DNA of 6,784 nucleotides from Limnochordia bacterium. GTDB lineage: Bacteria; Bacillota; Limnochordia; Darwinibacteriales; SLO01. Under the pieces are notes generated by a model. The model was not told the origin of the DNA. It did no database searches and worked only from the letters and a program-made list of their open reading frames with translations. Numbering within the stretch: the first letter of the stretch is position 1; each line of letters begins with the position of its first letter. Shown piece after piece: positions 1 through 6,265 of the stretch. Where the stretch lies: NCBI GenBank assembly GCA_007132635.1, contig SLOG01000250.1:1-6784 (forward strand), read 5' to 3'. A program made the position numbers and the translations under genes.

Positions 1-1215
1 ATCATTCCAATCCCCCACAGCATCCAGCATAGCGATGACGTTCTCCGGAGGTGTGTGCGCCTGGACGTTGTGCACTTGATTGAAGACGAAACCGCCGCCA
101 GGGGCGAAGATGTCCAACCGTTCCTGCACGTGGCGGTACACTTCCTCCGGAGTGCCGAAGGGAAGGACGCTCTGGGTGTCGCAGCCGCCGCCCCAAAACA
201 CGATATCTCGGCCGTAGGCCTGTTTGAGGGAGGCTGGTTCCATATTGGCCGCTGAGGTCTGAACGGGGTTGAAGATATCGATGCCGGCTTCGATAAACCC
301 GGGCAGGAGCCGGGACACGGAGCCGCAGCAGTGGATAAACGTCTTCCACTGGGTATTCTCGTGCACCCAGCGGCAGACGGCGGCGTAGCCCGGCTGTACA
401 ATGGAGGCAAACATGGCGGGGCTTAAGAGCTCCCCTTTCTGGGTGCCCATATCGTCGGAGGCGATTCCCCAGGCTTGGGGGCAGTCACCGACGGCCTCGT
501 AGACCAGGGTGAGGCGGGCGATGGTGGCTTCGGCTGCCTTCGCCACGACGTCTTGGCAGTAGTTGGGTTCCGTAGCCATGAGGCAGAGCCAGTTCGTCCA
601 GCCGCCGATGCTGAGCTGGGCAAACCCCGTGCCGAAGCCGAAGCCGAGGATGCCGTAGTCCGTGTCTTCGTAGAGGTGCCGAGCTTTGGTCTGCAGGTAT
701 TCGAGTTCTTCGTCGGGTATCGTAGTGGCTGGATTGAGTTCTTCCAGCGGTACGATCTTCGTCTCGGACGCAAAATCTATGGGGCTTTCGATGGAGTCGA
801 AGTAGTAGCCGTTTTTGGGCATGCGGCCGGTGATCTCGCCGGCGTCGTTCACAAGATCCCAGTCGCCTTCAGGGGTGGTCTCGATGCGGGTGCCCTTCGG
901 AAAGTGGGCCGGAGTGCCGTCGAAGAGCGTGCGTGGTTCCCATTGGTCTACGTAGGCGCGCTGGCGCCAAGACGCGTGGAACGGCTCCAACGGAACCACA
1001 TCGACTTGGAAGCGTTTGAGGACTTCCTCATCCACGACGGCCAGCATCTGGCCGATGTCGTAGATCTTGGTGCGGGTGTCGATGCCGAGATGGTCGACGA
1101 GTTTGGCATAGGCGGAAGCGGCGATGCCGGTGGAACGCATGCCGCCAAAATCGACGGGGACTCGGTCGGGTTCTTGATGATTGAGGGTTTGGATCAGTCG
1201 CTCGCGTTTGGTCAT
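1..1215 (-). CDS. URO-D superfamily protein, probable corrinoid-dependent methyltransferase (3' end off window)
   Basis: The reading frame is open from an ATG at 1215-1213 to the window edge (405 codons, no stop), so only the last few residues are probably missing. AAGGAGG at 1227-1221 lies 5 nt before the ATG and fixes the start. The N-terminus (MTKRERLIQTLNHQEPDRVP, then VDFGG) is the usual opening of uroporphyrinogen decarboxylase superfamily proteins. Later come H295-C-C297-G-S, then P318-V-Q-T, GGGC345DTQ and the closing FNQVHNVQ and PPENVIAMLDA blocks. In the MtaA/MtbA/CmuA branch, H-x-C plus a distant Cys bind the zinc that activates the methyl acceptor thiol; H295, C297 and C345 fit that pattern. 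This points to methyl transfer to or from a corrinoid protein rather than haem synthesis. It lies 40 bp downstream of a MetH-activation-like gene, probably in one transcript. The substrate cannot be told from sequence. The family call is secure, the reaction is inferred. Confidence 0.9.
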   Translation of the reverse strand, partial: MTKRERLIQTLNHQEPDRVPVDFGGMRSTGIAASAYAKLVDHLGIDTRTKIYDIGQMLAVVDEEVLKRFQVDVVPLEPFHASWRQRAYVDQWEPRTLFDGTPAHFPKGTRIETTPEGDWDLVNDAGEITGRMPKNGYYFDSIESPIDFASETKIVPLEELNPATTIPDEELEYLQTKARHLYEDTDYGILGFGFGTGFAQLSIGGWTNWLCLMATEPNYCQDVVAKAAEATIARLTLVYEAVGDCPQAWGIASDDMGTQKGELLSPAMFASIVQPGYAAVCRWVHENTQWKTFIHCCGSVSRLLPGFIEAGIDIFNPVQTSAANMEPASLKQAYGRDIVFWGGGCDTQSVLPFGTPEEVYRHVQERLDIFAPGGGFVFNQVHNVQAHTPPENVIAMLDAVGDWND

Positions 1216-1255
1216 AGTGGCCTCCTTAGCCGGTTCTGGCAGACTCATGCACCGC

Positions 1256-1954
1256 TTATTGGTACTTCTCTTCGTACAGGTGGGGCTCGTAGGGCGAGCT
1301 GCGTCCGGGACAGTCTTCCCGGGGGCAGAGCTGGCAGTTCCTGTAGTCGGTGTCGGTCGGGAAATGGATTCCGGATACGGATTTCGCCGGGAGCATGAGG
1401 AAGCTCTCGGTCAAAGTGACGCCGATGGCTTCGGTCGGGTCGCCGAGCAGGTCAAAAAGGGGCTTTTGTTGCGCCAGGGGCCAATCCGGGAGCGAACCCG
1501 GGTTCATTGTCGCGCTCTGACCCAGTCCCAGGTCCTCTCGCGCGTAGGAGCCGAGGGCGGTGACTGCTTGACCGACGAACATCTGTTTGATGACGTCGGC
1601 CCAGTACTGTTCCAGCATGTCGTTAAGGCCACGGGACCACTCCTCGAGCTCAACGCCGCATGTGGCTACGTAAGGAACCACTCGGTATACTTCGTCCACA
1701 TTCACCCGCAGAATGCGGCTGTCGAAGCGGATGCCGTCGACGACGATAAAATCGGTCCCTTTCTCATCGATGTACGCGAGTTTAGTGATAGCTTTGGGGC
1801 GAGCGATAGCCTCGGCTTCGTCGCAAAGCCGTTCAAGCACGGCGGCGTCCGGGGTACCTGGTTGGACATGGGCCGCCTTGAAGACTCGCTCCCGGTCCAG
1901 TGAAGTGGGAATCGCGTCGAATACATGTGGGTGGTGAGCATCTTGCCTTTCCAA
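1256..1954 (-). CDS. Stand-alone MetH activation-domain-like protein (B12 methyltransferase reactivation type)
   Basis: A 232-residue protein starting at TTG (1954-1952), supported by AGGAGG at 1969-1964 with 9 nt spacing; the stop is TAA at 1258-1256. Residues 177-200 (IGVTLTESFLMLP, then AKSVSGIHFPT) match the C-terminal activation domain of cobalamin-dependent methionine synthase, where E. coli MetH reads KLTESFAMWP then GASVSGWYF. In MetH this domain binds S-adenosylmethionine and reductively remethylates inactive cob(II)alamin. Here the domain stands alone and is probably cytoplasmic (no signal or membrane segment). The MetH AdoMet motif R-x-x-x-G-Y aligns with NPGSLPD (151-157), where the Arg and Tyr are not conserved. 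A C-terminal cysteine cluster, C207-x2-C210-x4-C215, follows and could bind a metal or Fe-S centre. It is the first gene of an operon with the URO-D-type protein, which suggests it services that corrinoid system. Family similarity is strong; the exact role is inferred. Confidence 0.85.
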   Translation of the reverse strand: MERQDAHHPHVFDAIPTSLDRERVFKAAHVQPGTPDAAVLERLCDEAEAIARPKAITKLAYIDEKGTDFIVVDGIRFDSRILRVNVDEVYRVVPYVATCGVELEEWSRGLNDMLEQYWADVIKQMFVGQAVTALGSYAREDLGLGQSATMNPGSLPDWPLAQQKPLFDLLGDPTEAIGVTLTESFLMLPAKSVSGIHFPTDTDYRNCQLCPREDCPGRSSPYEPHLYEEKYQ

Positions 1955-1972
1955 GTGGGGATTCCTCCTATT

Positions 1973-2004
1973 GGGGTCTATGATCCCGAACGGGGTCAGA
2001 CCCC
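1973..2004 (-). repeat. Two adjacent small hairpins in the leader of the B12 operon
   Basis: GGGGTC (1973-1978) faces GATCCC (1982-1987) across a 3-nt loop with one G-T pair. Four bases on, GGGGTC (1992-1997) faces GACCCC (1999-2004) around a single base. On the minus strand they would lie in the 5' leader just upstream of the AGGAGG at 1969-1964. The second palindrome shares its core GGGTCTGACCC with the terminator at 2564-2600. They may be REP-like intergenic palindromes or a leader structure affecting ribosome access. The sequence symmetry is plain, the function is not known. I found no convincing -35/-10 pair for either divergent gene in 1955-2161. Confidence 0.45.
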
Positions 2005-2161
2005 TAGTTGACGATACAGTTCGCTTTGCAGAGGCGGATTCCTACAACAATGTTGATTCTGGTGCGAAAGACTGTACGCCGAATGTCTTATGTAAGATTG
2101 GCGTAAGGCGCGGGGGTTATGATAAGAGTAATCCGAAACGCGTTGAGAGAGGAGCCGCGTC

Positions 2162-2572
2162 ATGCCGAAGAAGTTTTCCAAGTTCAGGCACTATCGATCA
2201 TCCCTGCGTGAGAAGCCCACGTTTTTTGTAAGGGTTTTGTTCTGCGAGAATTCGACCTGGCAGGGGGAAGTGCAGTGGCTTCAGGCGCGGCGGACACGGC
2301 GTTTTCGCAGCGCTCTTGAGCTGATGGCGCTTCTGGACGAAGCGGTGGATATGAGCAGTGTACCTGGGTTTTCCGGGGCGAGGGAAAGCTGGAGGGAAGA
2401 CGACGAAGAATCTGCTGATTACGATGAGATTGAGGCCGAACTCCCTCCAACCACGAGTACAGGTGGGGAAGACGAAGAGGAAGAGGACGGCGAGAGAGGA
2501 TGGGAGGCGTTTGGTGGCGGCGGACATGGGTGGCGCAGGGATGAAACGAGCGAAGAAAATGGTAAAAAATAA
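2162..2572 (+). CDS. Small conserved hypothetical protein with acidic C-terminal tail
   Basis: A 136-residue protein; AGAGGAG at 2148-2154 sits 7 nt before the ATG. Residues about 20-63 form the recognisable core (FFVRVLFCENSTWQGEVQW, then FRSALELMALLDEAV). It resembles a short uncharacterised protein I recall from clostridial genomes, in which a basic N-terminus is followed by a W-Q-G strand motif and an F-R-S-x-x-E-L helix. From about residue 75 the chain is acidic and low in complexity (DDEES and DEEEEDGE runs), then rich in glycine, which looks like a disordered tail and an extension beyond the core. There is no signal peptide or membrane segment. No function can be assigned. The gene is monocistronic: divergent from the B12 operon and closed by the terminator that overlaps its TAA stop (2570-2572). 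Confidence 0.7.
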   Translation: MPKKFSKFRHYRSSLREKPTFFVRVLFCENSTWQGEVQWLQARRTRRFRSALELMALLDEAVDMSSVPGFSGARESWREDDEESADYDEIEAELPPTTSTGGEDEEEEDGERGWEAFGGGGHGWRRDETSEENGKK

Positions 2573-2600
2573 CTGCGGGTCTGACCCGCAGTTATTTTTT
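2564..2600. terminator. Bidirectional intrinsic terminator
   Basis: A perfect 17-bp inverted repeat (2564-2580 and 2584-2600) has a 3-nt CTG loop. The GC-rich inner stem is AACTGCGGGT with its complement, and the outer stem is an A6 run opposite a T6 run, giving a U tract on either strand. It sits between two converging genes: the small plus-strand gene, whose TAA is inside the left arm, and the solute-binding protein gene, whose TAA at 2614-2612 lies 11 bases beyond. It should end transcription from both sides. Confidence 0.93.
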
Positions 2601-2611
2601 GTCTATGCGTT

Positions 2612-4642
2612 TTACCGTCGTTCGGGATTGCGGAAGAACCACTGGGTGGCGTGGTCCAGAATCGTTACGTTCGTAAACTGCTTGTCCTCGGCGAGTGCAA
2701 TGTTGCCCATGTCTTCCGAATAGACGAACGGTACGAGGGGAGCCATGACTGTACCGATGATGAAGAGCCATTCGGACTGCAGTTCCCAGATCTCTTGGGC
2801 TGCAGCCATCCGGACTTCGTCATCCGCAGCGGCTTCCAGGCGGAACTTGGCGTTGAGCAGCTGTTTCCCGACTGCGGGGGGTTCTTTGCCGAGCTCACCG
2901 TCGCTGTTCATCCAAGCTTCCCAGCCCCGGCCGATATTCCAGAACCAGTTGCCAGGATGGTAAAAGCCCGAGCCTGCTAGCCACCAGGTGGTGGCAACCG
3001 TCTCTTCGGCGGCCTGCATCTGGTACCAGTAGCTGATGTCTACCTGGCGGACGTCGACGCGGATGCCGATGTCTTCCCAGTAGCGCTGGGCCAGCTCGGC
3101 ACTGGGAACGCTGGCTGCCGTGATGACGAAGAAGTCGAACGGCATAACAAAGTTACTCCCATCGGGAAGCTGCCGCCAACCGTCGCCGTTCTGGTCGACC
3201 ATGCCGGCGTCGTCCAACAGCTGTCGGGCGCGCTCCGGATCGTACTCGGCGTAAGCGTCTTCCATGCCTTCCTTATAGAAGGGCGTTCCGGGTCGTGGCG
3301 CTACCTGTGCGGGACGGCCAAAGCCTAGGAACAAAGATTCCTTCATGTGCTCCCGGTCTAGGGCGAGTGAAAGCGCCTGGCGGAAGCGAGGATCGCGCAG
3401 AAGCTCCTCAACGACAGGATTCTCGTGGTTCATGGAGATGGGGTAGATAATCAAATGGTCCTGCCAAGCGGGCAGCGCCAATAGTTGGTAGTTGGTGGCC
3501 GCTTGGTGTCGGGCATACAAAGGATAATCCTCGATGCTGAGGCCGAATCCCTGTACATCCGTATTGCCGGATATGATATTGAGGTTCATCATCTCCTGGT
3601 CAGCCACATAGGCGCGGCGCAGACGATCGATGTACGGCAGCTGTTGACCTTCGGGATCAACCATGAAGAAGAAGGGATTGCGCTCGAGCAGCCAGTCGCC
3701 ATTGCCCAAGTCCTGAATGACCACATAAGGGTCGAGGGTCGGGTGCATATCGACCCCGGTGAAACCAATGGAGTCGGGAGTACCGATAAAGTCGACGCCG
3801 AACATTCCAGCCGGGGTAGAGTAGAAGCGGCCCCACTCGTCGCGCTCCTCAAAACCCTGCTGCTGCATGAGCTCATGGAGGCCGTCCCATTCGGCATAGT
3901 CCACATGGAACTGCTGCATATAGTGCGCCGGGGTGATGATGCGGGCCCAGCGGCCATGCCAGGCCTGGAGGACGTTATTGATGAACGAGCCGTACGGCGT
4001 GCCGAAGACGAAGCGGAAGGTGTAGTCATCCACGATTTCCAGTTCGGTCTGAATGCCGCCCCAGTTGAGCCAAGCAGGGAGGACTTCGTGGACTTCCTTG
4101 TTAAAATACTCATCCATGATCCTATAACGCACATCCGCCGTGGTCACGGGTACGCCGTCGGACCAGCGCAGCCCCTCGCGGATACGTCCGGTGAAGACCA
4201 TGCCGTCCTCGCTCATCTCGAAATGATCGAGAATGCCGGGCTGCGTCGGCGCGCCGATAACCCCATATAAGTCGAAGCTGGGGTTGGCCGGCTGCTGGAT
4301 TAAGTGAACGTTGTTGATGTGTCGCAGGTACCAGTCAGCATTAATGTTTAGTTCGCTGTAGCGCAGGGTGCCGCCGTATTCGCCGATATCCGACCAGGGG
4401 ACCTGCACCAAAGGTTCGTTAGGCAGGCGCTCAGCTACGGGCGGCAGCAGCCCTTCACCAACGCGCGCAGCCAATATCGGCGATTCGCTGAAAGCAGGGA
4501 CGGAGGTTCCGGATAGCTCTTCGAACTCGGTTAAGTTGTAGAAGCCGATTTCCACGCTCTGCCAGTTTGCGGCTGCAGTGAACGGCCCCATGAGCAGAGA
4601 GGCAATCAGCAAAGTGAACAGTACGAACAGTTTTCCTCGCAT
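2612..4642 (-). CDS. ABC transporter solute-binding protein, family 5 (peptide/oligosaccharide type)
   Basis: A 676-residue secreted binding protein. The chosen ATG (4642-4640) has AAGGAG at 4657-4652, 9 nt upstream, and begins directly with a signal peptide (MRGKLFVLFTLLIASLLMG, then PFTAAA, cleavage likely near residue 25). The frame extends 29 codons further up to a TTG, but that would bury the signal. Family 5 landmarks are EYGGTLRYS (88-96), the RIREGLRWSDGVPVTTADV block (153-171), YIDRLRRAYV (337-345), RDPRFRQALSLALDREHM (416-433), and YDPERARQLLDDAG (467-480) followed by DQNGDGW (483-489), which resembles a calcium-binding loop. At 676 residues it is longer than DppA/OppA (about 540), as in the large subfamily carrying an N-terminal P-L-V-x-x-P segment before the GGT motif. 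There is no lipobox cysteine. Family 5 proteins bind peptides, nickel or, in several lineages, oligosaccharides; the ligand here is unknown. No permease or ATPase gene is adjacent; the gene ends at a terminator. Confidence 0.95.
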   Translation of the reverse strand: MRGKLFVLFTLLIASLLMGPFTAAANWQSVEIGFYNLTEFEELSGTSVPAFSESPILAARVGEGLLPPVAERLPNEPLVQVPWSDIGEYGGTLRYSELNINADWYLRHINNVHLIQQPANPSFDLYGVIGAPTQPGILDHFEMSEDGMVFTGRIREGLRWSDGVPVTTADVRYRIMDEYFNKEVHEVLPAWLNWGGIQTELEIVDDYTFRFVFGTPYGSFINNVLQAWHGRWARIITPAHYMQQFHVDYAEWDGLHELMQQQGFEERDEWGRFYSTPAGMFGVDFIGTPDSIGFTGVDMHPTLDPYVVIQDLGNGDWLLERNPFFFMVDPEGQQLPYIDRLRRAYVADQEMMNLNIISGNTDVQGFGLSIEDYPLYARHQAATNYQLLALPAWQDHLIIYPISMNHENPVVEELLRDPRFRQALSLALDREHMKESLFLGFGRPAQVAPRPGTPFYKEGMEDAYAEYDPERARQLLDDAGMVDQNGDGWRQLPDGSNFVMPFDFFVITAASVPSAELAQRYWEDIGIRVDVRQVDISYWYQMQAAEETVATTWWLAGSGFYHPGNWFWNIGRGWEAWMNSDGELGKEPPAVGKQLLNAKFRLEAAADDEVRMAAAQEIWELQSEWLFIIGTVMAPLVPFVYSEDMGNIALAEDKQFTNVTILDHATQWFFRNPERR

Positions 4643-4667
4643 GGCAAGATTCTCCTTCGGTGGGTTT

Positions 4668-4689
4668 TTGACACACAGTTTGATACACA
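4668..4689. repeat. Short direct repeat upstream of the solute-binding protein gene
   Basis: TTGACACACA (4668-4677) and TTGATACACA (4680-4689) are direct copies with one mismatch and a 12-nt period. They lie in the leader or promoter region of the minus-strand solute-binding protein gene, 26 to 47 bases above its start codon. Such a pair could be an operator for a regulator binding in tandem, but a chance match in a short AT-rich stretch is possible. No -10 box fits the TTGACA copy on the plus strand. Confidence 0.35.
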
Positions 4690-4820
4690 AATCGTTGGAT
4701 ACGGAGTAGATGGATTCACCTCCAATCAAGGGTATGACGATAAAATTCGACTCAAAAAGACAAACTCCTTTGTCGGTTGTGAGTATTCTGATCGACTATT
4801 GGCCCTCGCTGCGTTATTGC

Positions 4821-4849
4821 TTGACGCTGGCACTGCCAAGAGGTAGGAT
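4821..4849 (+). promoter_or_regulatory. Sigma-A type promoter for the Cache receptor remnant
   Basis: TTGACG (4821-4826) and TAGGAT (4844-4849) match the -35 and -10 consensus at 5/6 and 4/6 with the optimal 17-nt spacer. Transcription would begin near 4856, about 60 to 70 bases upstream of the receptor start codon. On the opposite strand TTGGCA (4839-4834) overlaps the spacer, with a weak TAACGC at 17 nt, and might drive the solute-binding protein gene, but that is much less convincing. Confidence 0.6.
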
Positions 4850-4915
4850 CGAAGTGAGTCTTTCTGCGGCTTGGGCAAGGGTCGTGGCTGGGTTTCGTGA
4901 GTTTAAAGAAAAAGG

Positions 4916-6203
4916 ATGGGGTCGCTGATGGTTATCCAGTGGACGGTGGTAGTGGCGGCATTGGCTGGGGCCGCGGTGGCGGTGATCGGCGGCGTGATTC
5001 TGAGACGACGGTTCCGGCAGCGGTTGTATGACAAGGTGCGCCAGCAGAAACAGACCCTGCTGGACGATTACATAGTGCTGGATAGAGCCATAGCTAAAAC
5101 ATACCGGCTGCGAGAGGAGTTTTGCGCTGCCCGGAGGCGCAAGCAGCGCCGCAGCGCATTGGAGTCGCAGCTGCGTGACGTGGTAGCCCAGCAGGCAGCC
5201 TTTTTAGGCGCGTGGGTGGTTTGGGAACCAAACGCCTACGACAGCGACCCGGAATCGGCCAGCTGGGGGCACTTTGGTGCGGACGGACGGTTCAATACGT
5301 ATGTATACCGGGACGGGGGGCAGTTGTAGGTCATGGCTCTGCCCGATATCGACAAAGAGCATTTCTATGCAGAACCGAAACGCACCCGCGAGTTGGTTGT
5401 GCTCGATCCGTTCCAGTACGAAATCGACGGAACCGATCATCTCATGACCACCGCCTCTCTGCCCATCGTGGCCGGCGGCCAGGTCCTAGGGGTTGTCGGT
5501 ATCGACCTTCCCCTGCGGACGGCGAAGACAATCTTCCGTGAGCTGCTGGAGCTGCCCGGCTCGCCTCTAGAACGCCGAGATCCTCTCCAGCTTCTAGACG
5601 GCGTCGCGTTGGCCGTGCAGGCTAACTACGAGGAGATGAGTCAGCAGATACTGGATCAGTCGGGGGTACTCTCCGAGGCCATATCCCATTCGCAGTCTAC
5701 GATGGATGATTTGTCCAGCCATACGGCTGTGGTGGAGGAGCAGGGGCAGCAGTCGCAGAACAACATCCAGTCGCTGGATGAGGTAGCTAAGGCGATGACC
5801 GACCTGGCGTCGGTGTCGGAGAATCTAGCCCAGGGCGCGGGAGGTTAACAAGCTGGCCAGTCAGTCGAACCAAGCTGCTGACGAGGCGCGGGCCACCATT
5901 GAAGAGGTCATGGCGAAAGCACGCCGAACGCTTACGAGTATGGAGGGCATCGCCGAGCAGGCCCGGCAGCTGGATACACAGGTGCAGGCGATGGCGGCCG
6001 AGATCGAGGAGCAGTCCGCTACCTCGCAGGAAGTAACGGCGCTGGTTGGGGAAGTGCTGGATTCCATGCGTGTCACCGCCGAGAAATTGAACGAGTCGAT
6101 CCGCGGCCAAGAGGCCGCCATGGAGGCCACCCGTCAACAGCTGGAGGAGCTGGGGGCGAACGGAGAGGCGTTTAGAGACTACGCCCACCGCCTGCGAAGC
6201 TGA
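4916..6203 (+). pseudogene. Broken Cache-domain chemoreceptor-like protein (in-frame TAG and frameshift)
   Basis: Three pieces read as one protein. Piece 1 (4916-5326) has one membrane helix (about residues 6-29), then RRRFRQR, a helical stretch and the start of a Cache sensor (FLGAWVVWEPNAYDSDPE, then GRFNTYVYRDGG). An in-frame TAG at 5327-5329 interrupts it. The same frame resumes (VMALPDIDKEHFYAEPKRT, DPFQYEIDGTDHLMTTASLP, GVVGIDLPL), which completes the Cache fold, and continues into a coiled coil ending at TAA 5846-5848. The coil carries on in the +1 frame from about 5841 (EVNKLASQSNQAADEA, then IEEQSATSQEV) to TGA 6201-6203. One extra base in GCGGGAGG near 5838-5845 would explain the shift. 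The coil resembles methyl-accepting chemotaxis proteins but has no signalling tip. The start is ATG 4916 or, better spaced from AAAGGA, ATG 4928. Neither inner fragment has a convincing ribosome site. It is probably a decayed sensor; sequencing error is the main alternative. Confidence 0.75.
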
Positions 6204-6265
6204 TTGCTGCTCGCTGTCGGTTTGCGACCCGCCCAAGAAATCCCATTTTCCAAGGAGTGAGCGCT

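Noticed and set aside
475..1398. Plus-strand open frame of 307 codons
   Set aside because: It lies opposite the URO-D gene, has no ribosome site and no recognisable protein features; the minus-strand frame shows clear family motifs over the same bases.
1181..1903. Plus-strand open frame of 240 codons
   Set aside because: Antisense to the MetH-activation-like gene, whose family motifs are unmistakable; no ribosome site on the plus strand.
2098..2123. TTGGCG and TATGAT as a promoter for the small gene
   Set aside because: The -10 is good but the spacer is only 14 nt, and no better -35 sits at 16 to 18 nt.
3485..4270. Plus-strand open frame of 261 codons
   Set aside because: Antisense shadow of the solute-binding protein; no start signal and no family resemblance.
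4759..4774. Perfect 6-bp inverted repeat GACAAA-CTCC-TTTGTC in the divergent region
   Set aside because: It is AT-rich, short and not placed next to a start codon or U tract, so it is weak as terminator or operator.
4710..4928. Plus-strand frame of 72 codons whose TGA overlaps the ATG at 4928
   Set aside because: It spans the good TTGACG-N17-TAGGAT promoter, has only a poorly spaced GGAG before its first ATG, and its product resembles nothing I know. A translated leader peptide cannot be fully excluded.
5327..5329. TAG as a recoded pyrrolysine or readthrough codon, prompted by the methyltransferase operon nearby
   Set aside because: Pyrrolysine is known from methylamine methyltransferases, not Cache receptors. 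No pyl genes are visible, and a second independent frameshift in the same gene favours decay or error.
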